The notes beneath the pieces were generated by a model that searched no databases, was not told where the DNA came from, and was given only the letters and a program-made list of their open reading frames with translations. Positions 1 to 8,675 of a stretch of 64,000 nucleotides of DNA are shown one piece after another; positions within the stretch are counted from its first letter, which is position 1; the number at the start of each line of letters is the position of its first letter. Source of the stretch: Sphingobacterium sp. B16(2022) (GTDB lineage Bacteria; Bacteroidota; Bacteroidia; Sphingobacteriales; Sphingobacteriaceae); assembly GCF_012030425.1 (NCBI RefSeq), contig NZ_JAAUVN010000001.1:1860001-1924000 (forward strand), read 5' to 3'. Both the position numbers and the translations under genes were made by a program.

Positions 1-189
1 GCAATCTTGGCAAATTCAACCATTCATTTTCAAATTTCGGATACAAAGCAAGTAGACCTTCAGGACGGAGACCCCTTTGAAATCATTCGTCATTATATGA
101 CTACTCCTATTACAAAAGAGGATTTCCTAAGACCAATCTGGTTTACTGGAGTTGATTTAAAAGATGGCTATATGGTCTATACGCCGTAG
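1..189 (+). CDS. C-terminal end of an unknown protein (cut by window edge)
   Basis: The reading frame is open from base 1 and closes with TAG at 187-189, giving 62 residues. A TTG at position 7 could be read as a start, but the open frame to the left edge makes a truncated C-terminus more likely. The peptide is acidic and ends in a plausible beta-rich segment (LKDGYMVYTP). I recognise no family. The next gene is convergent, about 55 bp away. Confidence 0.45.
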   Translation, partial: AILANSTIHFQISDTKQVDLQDGDPFEIIRHYMTTPITKEDFLRPIWFTGVDLKDGYMVYTP

Positions 190-244
190 AAATATTTGAA
201 CAGGATCACATCTAAAAGATTATCCATGGCACAAAATATAAAAC

Positions 245-907
245 CTAATTACGGGTTGGATATGATGGCGCCGGATAATCCCTGTCGACATGCATTTTGT
301 TGATCAAAATATCGTTGATCCGCTGACGCATGCGCTTATCATCGACCGAGATTTTTAGAATTTTGTTGCTATAATAGGTATCGCTTTTAAATTCGCTTTC
401 TATTTTATTGGCAAATGTGGGGGCCAGCGATTTATATGCAAATGAAAGCTCAGTTTCGTTTTCTGCTATTTTTTTTACGGTCAGTGTCCAGATAAACCCG
501 TATTCAAAAAATAAAAAGCTTTTTTTTATCGGCACAAACTGCGTTTTTTTGCCTTTTAACTTGTAATTATAGAGCATATAAATACTTGGTTTGGAAACGT
601 CTTTTGCTGCCGCTGCGACCAACTTATTATACTCTTTTTCGTTATCAACAAGAATTTCAGTACTTAAACCTTTCTCCTGGATTTCAAAGGTAGCCGTACT
701 ATCTGTATGCGCCAGGGCTTTAACCTCCATATCCTGATCAATGTACCAGCCGGGCATATCAGGGATAGCATCTTTTACACGTTCAAAACTTGCCTTTAAT
801 TTGGTTGGGAGCAATTTACTGGTCACCGTTTGCGCATGCAGACCATTCGCTGCAGCGATAAAAAGAAGCATTATACAAAGATATTTTCTCATCATGATTA
901 TATTCAT
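245..907 (-). CDS. Secreted hypothetical protein
   Basis: 220 residues from the ATG at 907; alternative in-frame ATGs lie 4 and 5 codons in (start ..MMRKYLC). The N-terminus is a clear Sec signal peptide: basic MRK, hydrophobic LCIMLLFIAAANG, then cleavage near HAQ-T. The mature part is a mixed alpha/beta protein of about 195 residues with no Cys pair and no lipobox, so it is probably periplasmic. No domain recognised. It stands alone, with no overlap with its neighbours. Confidence 0.75.
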   Translation of the reverse strand: MNIIMMRKYLCIMLLFIAAANGLHAQTVTSKLLPTKLKASFERVKDAIPDMPGWYIDQDMEVKALAHTDSTATFEIQEKGLSTEILVDNEKEYNKLVAAAAKDVSKPSIYMLYNYKLKGKKTQFVPIKKSFLFFEYGFIWTLTVKKIAENETELSFAYKSLAPTFANKIESEFKSDTYYSNKILKISVDDKRMRQRINDILINKMHVDRDYPAPSYPTRN

Positions 908-987
908 TTAGCAACACTAAGAACTCCCGTAAATTACAAGTTTTATCGCTGGCAATCTATGACCAATTTATATTTGAGGGTCATCGT

Positions 988-1128
988 TTACAATTCGTAA
1001 GGTATTTGTCTCCATTCGTGCTCTTTGATATTATATACGCCACTACCCGGCAGACGAATTGTTGTACAACTGAGCATCTGATTGTCAGTGACAATGGAGA
1101 TGTTTTCTTTTTTCACAACAGCTGTCAC
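988..1128 (-). CDS. Small ORF or fragment, 46 aa
   Basis: Read on the minus strand from a GTG at 1128 to TAA at 988-990. It starts 13 bases after the stop of the 274-aa gene. Its composition is coding-like (ENISIVTDNQMLS..., ending HEWRQIPYEL) rather than random AT-rich translation. It may be a true small gene of this cluster or the surviving C-terminus of a larger lost gene. Nothing recognised. Confidence 0.35.
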   Translation of the reverse strand: MTAVVKKENISIVTDNQMLSCTTIRLPGSGVYNIKEHEWRQIPYEL

Positions 1129-1141
1129 TCCCTAAATTGCT

Positions 1142-1966
1142 TTATTGTTTTCCTTTTGGAAGACTTAAAATCTCTTGTTTAAATTCTTTTGTCAAAACCG
1201 GTAACAAGTCATCATAATCGAACAACACCATTGGGGTAATTTGAATGTGCTCAACAGGATACCAATTTTTTGCAAACGTTAGTAAAGCTTGTTTTGCTTT
1301 ATCGATTTGCCCTGTCAGATAAAAAAGTCTTGCGGCATTTATGTGAATATTATCTAGGAAAATTTTAGCAGCAAACTTTTCATAATAGGCTAGACCTTCG
1401 TCCGTATTCCCTGACTCTAACATAAAGTGAAGCAGGTATTCTGCTCCTTTTTCACTATCAAATGTCAATTTTGGACGATACTGCTTCAATTGTGCAATAA
1501 ATTCAGCAGTTGATTTACCGTCATTTATAATTTTGAGCGGTTTACGCGAAATACTCAAATCATTTTCACCCTTTAGTTTAGCTAAATGACGTTCAATTTG
1601 AAACCTATAAGTACGTATCTGATGTTCAGGTAAATTTAATTTTTCTTTTTCAATTAAGAAATTGCTGTAAAAAGTCTCTGCTCTTGAAATACTTCCCGTC
1701 ATTAGAGCTGTATTTGTGTATGCAGAAAAGTGTTCACTTAAAACGTTTCCAGCATACCATTGGTCATTAAATGGCAAACCACTTTCATCGTTTGTCATCG
1801 CGATTTCGTAATTGCTCTTGAAGTAATTTATCTCCGCATGAACAATAGCTTTCTGAGGTTCAAAGCCTTTTATTTGCTCTAACTGCTCTAGACCAATTTC
1901 AATTTGTCCACTTCTTAAAGTGTCCAAAATATCTCGTAATTTTTTCGGTATTTTTACTATGCTCAT
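1142..1966 (-). CDS. Helical-repeat (TPR-like) hypothetical protein
   Basis: 274 residues, almost entirely helical, with spaced A/Y/L patterns such as EKGAEYLLHFMLESGNTDEG and NAARLFYLTGQIDKAKQALL that look like degenerate TPR hairpins (about residues 155-235). No signal peptide or membrane segment, so it is probably cytoplasmic. It lies in a same-strand run of small genes (2587 down to 988) that could be a set of orphan immunity or antitoxin proteins. That role is inferred only from the neighbourhood. Confidence 0.7.
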   Translation of the reverse strand: MSIVKIPKKLRDILDTLRSGQIEIGLEQLEQIKGFEPQKAIVHAEINYFKSNYEIAMTNDESGLPFNDQWYAGNVLSEHFSAYTNTALMTGSISRAETFYSNFLIEKEKLNLPEHQIRTYRFQIERHLAKLKGENDLSISRKPLKIINDGKSTAEFIAQLKQYRPKLTFDSEKGAEYLLHFMLESGNTDEGLAYYEKFAAKIFLDNIHINAARLFYLTGQIDKAKQALLTFAKNWYPVEHIQITPMVLFDYDDLLPVLTKEFKQEILSLPKGKQ

Positions 1967-1993
1967 GTTCGTTTTTTCAATATGGATACTTTT

Positions 1994-2137
1994 CTAAATT
2001 AGATCTGTAATGGGCTTTATTTTCATATTATGGCTTCCTAATTTTTCCATTACTTCTCTAATGAGTTTTTCTCCAGAAAGTACAAGAAATAAATAGTTTT
2101 CATTAATTCCTACATATTGAACAGAGCTAGAATTCAT
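1994..2137 (-). CDS. Small ORF, 47 aa
   Basis: ATG at 2137 to TAG at 1994-1996 on the minus strand, 9 bp after the MORN-type gene and 27 bp before the 274-aa gene. The peptide (MNSSSVQYVGIN..., ending MKIKPITDLI) has a coding-like composition with an amphipathic helix around LIREVMEKL. It may be a small gene or the start of a decayed one. No family recognised. Confidence 0.35.
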   Translation of the reverse strand: MNSSSVQYVGINENYLFLVLSGEKLIREVMEKLGSHNMKIKPITDLI

Positions 2138-2146
2138 CTTATGTTT

Positions 2147-2587
2147 CTAATCTTGTTTGACATTATTGAGATAATACTCCCGCCTAGCAATAGACCCATC
2201 AGCATGGTATACAATGCACTCCCCATTTTTTCTTCCTTTTTTAAATTCTGTAGTTATCAATAATACTCCATCTGTGTAAATCTCTGTCATGCCGTCCAAT
2301 TTCCCGTCCACCATTTGATTTCTAATGTAAATATCTCCATTATCATCGTAGATCGTTATCTCTTTGCTGTGATCTTTTCTAAATAGCGTTTTACTTCTAG
2401 CCAGACCATTGTCCGTAATCAACTGACTGACAAGAAAACCATCTTCATAAACAGATGTTATAGCAGAGCCATCAACAGCGGTCCAGTTGAAAGCTCCAGA
2501 ATACGGAGTCTTTGGATCATTCTGTCTATAGGTGATTCCATTCGAGATTATAATTTTATATGGGCTATTTAAATTTTCTTTAGACAT
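2147..2587 (-). CDS. MORN/YwqK-type repeat protein
   Basis: 146 residues with repeated short beta-hairpin units of the toxin-antitoxin YwqK/MORN_2 type: YEDGFLVSQLITDNG, IYDDNGDIYIRNQMVDGKLDG, IYTDGVLLITTEFKKGRKNG and YHADGSIARREYYLNN. Such proteins are often annotated as YwqK-family antitoxins and sit beside polymorphic toxins. No signal peptide. The gene heads a same-strand run of small genes. The repeat assignment is good. An antitoxin role is family-based inference, and no cognate toxin is visible here. Confidence 0.7.
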   Translation of the reverse strand: MSKENLNSPYKIIISNGITYRQNDPKTPYSGAFNWTAVDGSAITSVYEDGFLVSQLITDNGLARSKTLFRKDHSKEITIYDDNGDIYIRNQMVDGKLDGMTEIYTDGVLLITTEFKKGRKNGECIVYHADGSIARREYYLNNVKQD

Positions 2588-2740
2588 CTTTTATTTTTAA
2601 ATAAGACAATGTTCACTCCTATTAATTTTGATCATATCCCCTTGTTTCCTTACCAACTTTAAAATTAACATATTTTTAGAAAAAGTTAATGGTCAATTAT
2701 AATAACACCTAGTATTCGTTCCTAAAGACTGTTAACATAA

Positions 2741-3073
2741 CTATCCAAAATATTTCCGATGATACTTTTCTTTTTTAAGTTGGTAGTCATATGGATGCTC
2801 TTTGGTTATATGATATCCCTCACAAAATTCACAGTGGTACACATACCGCGGAGTTGCAGTTTTAGCACCGAAACCTTTATTTCGATGCTTTCGTCGCACA
2901 GGATTTTTCAGCCATTTCCGAATCCGCCATTTAAGCCAATGAATAAAGAAGGTCGCTTCTGCCACACCGTTGAATCTTACTTTCCCAGTTGCTCGGCATT
3001 TGCGCCTCTCGATCACTTCGTTGATCTCGATACTGTAAAACACACTGTCCACAAACTTTTTATAACTACTCAT
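2741..3073 (-). CDS. Basic 110-aa hypothetical protein downstream of fecR
   Basis: 110 residues, very basic. It carries a CxxC-like element (YVYHCEFCEGYHIT, residues ~81-94) that could bind zinc, preceded by KNPVRRKHRNKGFGAKT. Its start overlaps the stop of the FecR gene by 8 bp, and it has a good ribosome-binding site (AAAGGAGGAA) about 5 bases before the ATG, so it is probably translated with the sigma/anti-sigma pair. Function unknown. Confidence 0.65.
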   Translation of the reverse strand: MSSYKKFVDSVFYSIEINEVIERRKCRATGKVRFNGVAEATFFIHWLKWRIRKWLKNPVRRKHRNKGFGAKTATPRYVYHCEFCEGYHITKEHPYDYQLKKEKYHRKYFG

Positions 3074-4355
3074 GATATTTCCTCCTTTCAGTCATTGCGA
3101 TCTTATTCTTTTTATCTTCTGGGCAGAAACTGAGCATTCCTCTTTCTTCGTATAAAAGCACACCAGCATCGCGTATAGTACTGTATACCTCTTGCTTATC
3201 GCTTCGATAATGTACAGATGCTGTGACTAATTTATTCTTGGGCACACAGTCCCACCGCTTGATTGTAAATCCTTCCCAACGGCTCATTTCTTCAACGAAA
3301 GCACGCAATGGTATATTTTTATAAATGCGCACTTTACGGGTCCACATTTTAGCGATCTCAAAATCCATATTCTCCATACGGAATAGCGTATCTTTAGGTA
3401 CACTGGATTTAGAAGACTGTGTTGCCACCAGTACCCCAAGATCACCGGGACAATACATCTTCTTACTTTTCTTAAGACTGTACGCGTATAGATCCAACTT
3501 TCCATTATTGAGTACTATCTTGGTCGATTCTTTTTCCGCTTTAATCACAAAATCACTGGCCGTTGCCGTCACTTTACCCTTAACAGTACCAATAATAAAT
3601 GTTTTCTCACTGGTCACTACATAAGCCTCACCGATCAAATCAATATAAGATGTGTCCCTTTTCTGTATCGGGTAGCGCACCCAGGTCTGTGCATTCATCC
3701 TGATACGTGTACCATCTTCAGTCTCCAGGACACATTGCTGTCTCGCCTCCGTGTAGATCTCTAGATTTGCGATCGTTGGCTCTTCATGATTCCCTGCCCT
3801 TCTCTCAATTTTCAACACACCCTCTTTTGTCCTGCTGATCAATAAATCCCCTACCTGCTTGATTCTGCCGACATGATCGGGGTAAACTTTAATCCAGGTC
3901 GATTTACCGACAAGAAGCATACAGGAAGACTCTTCAGAAGGAATATCTCCATCATTAGCAAAGTGCAGACTGTTGTTTCCAGCTGGAAATATATAGGTAA
4001 CCTCTTGCCTTAAAGCAAAATATATTAGCGTAGCGAGTCCAAAAAATAAGAGGGTTGCCACGGCAACAGCCCAGTAAATATTTTCTTCCTTTTGTACTTT
4101 AACCACTTTTTCCTTTTCGGCTTTTAAGGCTTTCGCTTTTTCGATAATCGCATCAACATCCGGTTGCCAATCCTGCAGAATACCTTTAGGCAATTGTCCG
4201 CCCAATCCCCGCAACACCTCTATAACCATAAGCTCGTATTCATCTTCCGAATACCTGGTCTTCTCCCGTTCCAACAATTCCTCTTCCTCCACAGTTAGCT
4301 GTTCCAATAACTGCTTTTTGATTAACTCTTTTATATTTATATCTGTGTGTCCCAT
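3066..4355 (-). CDS. FecR-family anti-sigma factor
   Basis: 429 residues with the usual FecR layout: a cytoplasmic N-terminal anti-sigma region (1-90), one membrane helix around 94-115 (YWAVAVATLLFFGLATLIYFAL), then a periplasmic part with the FecR core (about 200-300: VLETEDGTRIRMNAQTWVRYP ... GEAYVVTSEKTFIIGTVKGKV) and a C-terminal domain (DMDFEIAKMW...). Family members hold the ECF sigma factor at the membrane and release it when a SusC-type receptor signals. It lies 44 bp downstream of the sigma factor gene. It is rather long for the family, mostly in the stretch before the FecR core. Confidence 0.9.
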   Translation of the reverse strand: MGHTDINIKELIKKQLLEQLTVEEEELLEREKTRYSEDEYELMVIEVLRGLGGQLPKGILQDWQPDVDAIIEKAKALKAEKEKVVKVQKEENIYWAVAVATLLFFGLATLIYFALRQEVTYIFPAGNNSLHFANDGDIPSEESSCMLLVGKSTWIKVYPDHVGRIKQVGDLLISRTKEGVLKIERRAGNHEEPTIANLEIYTEARQQCVLETEDGTRIRMNAQTWVRYPIQKRDTSYIDLIGEAYVVTSEKTFIIGTVKGKVTATASDFVIKAEKESTKIVLNNGKLDLYAYSLKKSKKMYCPGDLGVLVATQSSKSSVPKDTLFRMENMDFEIAKMWTRKVRIYKNIPLRAFVEEMSRWEGFTIKRWDCVPKNKLVTASVHYRSDKQEVYSTIRDAGVLLYEERGMLSFCPEDKKNKIAMTERRKYHE

Positions 4356-4399
4356 TGTGTATAGTTCTAATGCATGAATAACTCAATTAACTGTTGCGC

Positions 4400-4927
4400 T
4401 CACCGTCTTAGCAACTTCCGGATCTTCTTTTTTGCAGAACTCAGCAAGTTCCTGATTCGTTGAGCCTTGAGGTTATGGACTTTTTCCAACTCCTTATTAT
4501 CCATTCCGTCCACTTTAGAGGCTATAAAAATCTCTTCTTCCTTTGGTGTAAGCTGTTTTGCGTACTGCAGCAGTTCATCGAGCGTCTCTTTATAGACCAG
4601 AGCCGTATCGGCCTGTTCAGAACTGCGTAGGTTTTCATGATCTTCAATCGGTTCTTTTAGTCGTATTCTTTCGGACCGAAGCGTACTAAGTGCTGTATTC
4701 CGGGCAATGACCATTATCCATGCAAAAGGATCTTCCAATTTCCCTATCTTTTTATGATCCGTCCATATCGCGATCAGGGTAAGTTGATAAACATCTTTTA
4801 CCAATTCATCATCATTCTGGATGCAACGGCTTATCTGCTTCACCAGCTCAGGTCCATGCAGCTCCATGATAAGCCGGAGTCCCAGATCCGGATCATCAAT
4901 TAATATTCTAAATGCTTCATCTACCAT
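4400..4927 (-). CDS. ECF-type RNA polymerase sigma factor
   Basis: 175 residues. Region 2 spans roughly 25-95 (DVYQLTLIAIWTDHKKIGKL, then DPFAWIMVIARNTALSTLRS). Region 4 spans about 115-170 (QLTPKEEEIFIASKVDGMDNKELEKV, then RIRNLLSSAKKKIRKLLRR). It should direct polymerase to the uptake genes and be held by the FecR protein encoded next. The unusual point is position: in many Bacteroidota loci sigma-fecR precede susCD, whereas here they are downstream of susC-susD-tlpA on the same strand, separated by two plus-strand ORFs. Confidence 0.88.
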   Translation of the reverse strand: MVDEAFRILIDDPDLGLRLIMELHGPELVKQISRCIQNDDELVKDVYQLTLIAIWTDHKKIGKLEDPFAWIMVIARNTALSTLRSERIRLKEPIEDHENLRSSEQADTALVYKETLDELLQYAKQLTPKEEEIFIASKVDGMDNKELEKVHNLKAQRIRNLLSSAKKKIRKLLRR

Positions 4928-5390
4928 ATCTTAGGTTTTATGTCCATTTCTCTACTATCTCTAACATAAAAAGTGAAATTATACCCTTGATAGTCAATTA
5001 ATTAAAAATTAAATGAAAATACAGACGGTATATTTCCCATAGTTGGGATAGTTATATATACAGGAAATGGAATTTATAAATGGTAATATAAAGATACAAA
5101 ACAATTATTAAATAAACAAATACAAATATCTGATTAATAAATAGTTGCAATAATTTAGCGACATGAAATTGAACTGCAAAAACTGAAGGAATAAAATTCA
5201 AAAGGTTCATTAAAGTTGGAAAATGAGTCAGTTAATACAAGGGACTACAATTAACTAACAAGTTCCCTTTTATCAAATGATGAATTCTGCATAGTCAAGA
5301 AATGAATTCTACCTAACACACGATATAATGTTAGCTATACCTTTGAGATACGATATTAATACAACTAAGAAAAAATTAAAATAAACGATC
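4928..5390. other. AT-rich intergenic region, divergent promoters expected
   Basis: 463 bp between the sigma factor gene (leftward) and a small rightward ORF. It is strongly AT-rich with many short A and T runs and must hold the sigma-factor promoter. I see no exact TTTG/TAnnTTTG pair that I would mark, no RNA fold and no repeat. Confidence 0.5.
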
Positions 5391-5696
5391 ATGCAAGAGC
5401 AGACAAATAGAAAAGGACAATTTGGAAAACCACCACACAACGTAAGGTTTGCAAGCACAAGCTATGCATCCACAGCGCTATGCTGCAGGATGGTTGACCG
5501 AATTGGGCTCCGCCATCATTCTTTGAAAGGAAGCTGTTGTTGCGCCGGTCCAGTCAGGGATGCACATGGACGTAAGTTTACAACCTTCCCCTACTGGGTA
5601 CAGGGGAAAACAAAACAGTTTGGCCGAATGAAACAATGTCCCGACGCCATAATTACTGTAGGCACACTTACGGGTGAGCCGGGGCCAATTAACTAA
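5391..5696 (+). CDS. Doubtful small ORF, 101 aa
   Basis: ATG at 5391 preceded by a typical A-rich Bacteroidota leader, 101 codons. The translation is unusual: Cys-rich (ALCCRM, SCCCAG), basic, and without clear secondary structure. Another plus-strand frame over the same bases gives a more protein-like stretch (AAGWLTELGSAIIL, then a stop, then EAVVAPVQSGMHMDVSLQ), so this may be a decayed gene rather than the intact ORF. The base composition is more GC-rich than its surroundings. Confidence 0.3.
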   Translation: MQEQTNRKGQFGKPPHNVRFASTSYASTALCCRMVDRIGLRHHSLKGSCCCAGPVRDAHGRKFTTFPYWVQGKTKQFGRMKQCPDAIITVGTLTGEPGPIN

Positions 5697-5703
5697 CACA
5701 ATT

Positions 5704-5953
5704 ATGATAAAGTATAAGATTGCAACATATTATGGCATGGTTTTCACTAACCGGCTCTAATCCTACGCAGCCTAGCAACTATCAATTAGTGGGTTCAACG
5801 CCTCCTCCGGGATGTAGCGGCACAAATCAAATCTGTGCAATTCAGGCAACTGATAATGCTGGACAACCAGTATTATCTGCAGCATTGAAAGATGAAATGA
5901 TTTTAGCCCTACATAACAGGAATGCATCTACCAATGTACAGTTAAAGACTTAG
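5704..5953 (+). pseudogene. Frameshifted small secreted-type protein (DUF6520-like look)
   Basis: An ATG at 5704 begins MIKYKIA, like the start of the small Sphingobacterium/Pedobacter exported proteins. The frame then runs into a stop. The rest of the family-like protein continues in another frame from about 5729 (MAWFSLTGSNPTQPSN, ending ALHNRNASTNVQLKT). About 15-20 residues, the expected hydrophobic signal region, seem to be missing at the junction. The simplest reading is an out-of-frame deletion of the signal peptide. The DUF6520-like name is from memory and tentative. Confidence 0.45.
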
Positions 5954-6016
5954 TAGGATTATCCAACTTAACTAAAGCCTAAGAACTGGGTTCTGAAGCA
6001 AAATATACGGAATAGA

Positions 6017-6050
6017 ACGGGGTAACCATTGGCTACCCCGTAACTGTTTT
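6017..6050. terminator. Bidirectional terminator-like hairpin
   Basis: An 8-bp perfect stem (ACGGGGTA at 6017-6024, TACCCCGT at 6034-6041, 9-nt loop) lies between the plus-strand small gene and the end of the convergent TlpA-like gene. It is followed by a T-rich stretch on the plus strand. Confidence 0.65.
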
Positions 6051-7299
6051 ATAACACCTCTTCAAAAAACAAGACCTCTAAGGGTCGTATTTCCTTCTTA
6101 AGTATTAATCCATACGCCTTCAGTTGTTGATTCAACTTCTCCAAGCTCGAGTAATCATCAACCTGAATATTGATCTTAACTTCTGCCTCATCGATGATTG
6201 GAGGAAAATTCCCCTGATAATCGATCATAAAAGCAAGAACATTTGTTCCCTCTACACCTCCATCGCTTTTTAATGGTGGCATATTTCCCTTTTCTACTTT
6301 CAGCTGTTTGATCACCAAGCAAGGCAATTCCTTAGTCGCCCAATATACGTTCAATCCAAAAAATGAATTGAGATCATCAAGTATGGTCTGTGCCTGCTCC
6401 GACTCTGATCTACTCATTTGATCATACCGCTCATAACAAATTCCATTTTTAATTAACCATTCAATATTTCCATCCTTCCCTTTAAAATATTTGTACCGAC
6501 TAGAATCTTGTACCTTCCATATAATACGTTCATCTTTCATTAAAAATGTTGGTTTTTTTATTTTACTCCAAACGGCTGTATAAGCACCAAGAATATCCAT
6601 ATTATAAAAAGTAGCCTTTTGCTGATTAGTTATGGAATCGGACACGATCTGGATTCCTGTCGTTTCTACCCCATCTTTATATCCGGATATTTCCACAGAA
6701 CCAATTACCTTTCTTTGTTCCAAAGCATTCCCTTCTTCTTTCAAGCCATCATTAAAATCTGACTTCAAAGGCAACTTAATGAAACCATTTTTATAAAGCA
6801 GCTCAACATTTTCATTTTTCACAAAATCAGAATGAGTTACGGCCTGCACCTTATGTTGATAAAGCCACGTGGTATGTGGCACACCCTTATGCGGGAAATA
6901 GCTCCTTAAAAGATCAGCCGAATATATCGTTGGTAAACTGACTTTGTTCTCCTTCAAAAAACTATTCGTTTGAAAGAATTTCTCAATTGTCTTTTGATCC
7001 TGCCAGGTCACCAAAATCACTTGCAGTTTATCCCCCAATTCATTTTGAAGTTTTTGCAGTTTCGGCATAGCCGCAATGCAATTGCTACAAAAGGTATCAA
7101 AAAAATCCAGAATTACTACTTTATCACGAAACGAATTAATATCGATATTACTCTGTTTATAATTAAGAACAGGCTGAATTGGTATATCCGGCATCACCTG
7201 CCCTATTTTCAGTTCTTGACTACGGTCGATTTGTTTTTGTGCCCAGACTATTGGGCACAAAAAAATCATGATTGCTATTATTATCAGTTTCTTATTCAT
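6049..7299 (-). CDS. TlpA-like thioredoxin-fold protein of a SusCD locus
   Basis: 416 residues. Signal peptide at 1-20 (MNKKLIIIAIMIFLCPIVWAQ). A TlpA/AhpC-TSA-type thioredoxin domain follows at about 30-165 with the redox motif CSNC in the context LDFFDTFCSNCIAAMPKLQ. A C-terminal region of about 230 residues, with a stretch LDDLNSFFGLNVYWATKELP, resembles the domain that follows thioredoxin in many Sphingobacteriaceae proteins. It should act in the periplasm as a thiol-disulfide protein. It lies 4 bp downstream of the SusD gene, the common susC-susD-tlpA order. The substrate is unknown. Confidence 0.85.
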   Translation of the reverse strand: MNKKLIIIAIMIFLCPIVWAQKQIDRSQELKIGQVMPDIPIQPVLNYKQSNIDINSFRDKVVILDFFDTFCSNCIAAMPKLQKLQNELGDKLQVILVTWQDQKTIEKFFQTNSFLKENKVSLPTIYSADLLRSYFPHKGVPHTTWLYQHKVQAVTHSDFVKNENVELLYKNGFIKLPLKSDFNDGLKEEGNALEQRKVIGSVEISGYKDGVETTGIQIVSDSITNQQKATFYNMDILGAYTAVWSKIKKPTFLMKDERIIWKVQDSSRYKYFKGKDGNIEWLIKNGICYERYDQMSRSESEQAQTILDDLNSFFGLNVYWATKELPCLVIKQLKVEKGNMPPLKSDGGVEGTNVLAFMIDYQGNFPPIIDEAEVKINIQVDDYSSLEKLNQQLKAYGLILKKEIRPLEVLFFEEVL

Positions 7300-7303
7300 T
7301 AGA

Positions 7304-8665
7304 TTATCTTTTATTTTGAGGCATACCAGACTCTGAAATCACTAATTCTGGTATCAAGTGTGCATATTTTAAACTATTGGGTTCTAAACGATATTCCTTT
7401 CCATCGATAACACGTACCAATGTCTTTTTAAAGCGTTCATCTTGATTCAGCCGTTTCAGATCAGACCAACGCTGACCGCGAAATATCAATTCCTTTCGGC
7501 GTTCCGCTAAAATTATACGTAGCAATTTATCTGGATCATTTTCCGCTACCGGAGTGAAATGATTAGCATCGATCCGATTTCTCAATAGCATATTGATATC
7601 TAACAAGGCCTGAGTGACTTTACCCGTACGGACAGCAGACTCTGCACGGATCAGATAGACCTCGCTGGTGGTCAAGCCCACAAAAGGCTGTGCATCTGAA
7701 TTATCATAAGACCCTTTGAAAGCATAAGTTCCAAAATCAAAATCATTGGGTTGAAAAAACAATGTCTTTCGATAGTCATGAAGCTCATATGTCAGGTATA
7801 AATTTGAATCCACTCGAGCCATATACTGAGACAATACCGACGAATACTGTCCCGTTGCAGGGAAAAGTACCTCTTTATTAAAACGTGCAAAGGGAAATCC
7901 TTCATCTTGATCAAGCTCTTTGTAGTCCAACAGCTCAGGCTGCAATTGCAAGCATGAATCAGCGTAAGCATAAGCCAGAGCGTAATTTTGCAAATCTAGA
8001 TATACCCGGGCCAAGCCCGCATAAGCAGTTGCTTTATAAGGCCTACCCTTCAACACTTCCGACACGGGAAGATAAGCGATGGCCAATTTATAATCTGAGA
8101 TGATCTGTTCATAAGTTTCTTGCAAAGTTGCACGTACCGATTTATAATCCATATCTGGGCTCATTCGCAAGGGAATGCCCATCTCTTGAGATGCAGTACT
8201 TTCTTGGTAAGGCAAGGTAAAAATAGCGGCCACCTGATGAAAGGCAAAAGCACGAAAGAAATGAGCCGCTCCAATTACTTTATTGTATTTTTGAGCATCC
8301 TGTTTTGAATCCAGTTGAGACAGCACATCCAATATTTGATTACTCAGATACACTTTTTTATACGGAATCTGCCATTGATTGTTTAAATTAAACTTGTCAA
8401 CTGCCCAGATATAGGTTTGCTGATCTTCATATTCTGATACAGAATACCAATCAGAAGCATTCAGATAATAATCATCATTCGCCATCTCACCTAAGGTAGG
8501 ATAACCGGTATTCATGGCTGAATAATCGTTCAATAGCAATTCACAATGTGCTAACGTCTTAGGAACCGCCATCTTCTGATCAGGCTTCAAATCCAAAAAA
8601 TTGGAACAGGAAATACCAAAAAAAGCGAAGTTTAGCATCAGGATATATTGTATAATTCTTTTCAT
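7304..8665 (-). CDS. SusD/RagB-family outer-membrane lipoprotein
   Basis: 453 residues from the ATG at 8665 (ATG at 8671 also possible). The frame is open further upstream, but that part overlaps the end of susC. From this start there is a lipoprotein signal (MKRIIQYILMLNFAFFGISC, lipobox GISC). The mature protein has the SusD N-terminal pattern (NFLDLKPDQK), central TPR-like helices (AYAGLARVYLDLQNYALAYAYADSCL) and the C-terminal RagB pattern (EVYLIRAESAVRTGKVTQAL, ILAERRKELIFRGQRWSDLKRLN). It caps the SusC pore and binds the imported ligand. Confidence 0.92.
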   Translation of the reverse strand: MKRIIQYILMLNFAFFGISCSNFLDLKPDQKMAVPKTLAHCELLLNDYSAMNTGYPTLGEMANDDYYLNASDWYSVSEYEDQQTYIWAVDKFNLNNQWQIPYKKVYLSNQILDVLSQLDSKQDAQKYNKVIGAAHFFRAFAFHQVAAIFTLPYQESTASQEMGIPLRMSPDMDYKSVRATLQETYEQIISDYKLAIAYLPVSEVLKGRPYKATAYAGLARVYLDLQNYALAYAYADSCLQLQPELLDYKELDQDEGFPFARFNKEVLFPATGQYSSVLSQYMARVDSNLYLTYELHDYRKTLFFQPNDFDFGTYAFKGSYDNSDAQPFVGLTTSEVYLIRAESAVRTGKVTQALLDINMLLRNRIDANHFTPVAENDPDKLLRIILAERRKELIFRGQRWSDLKRLNQDERFKKTLVRVIDGKEYRLEPNSLKYAHLIPELVISESGMPQNKR

Positions 8666-8675
8666 GATCATACTG

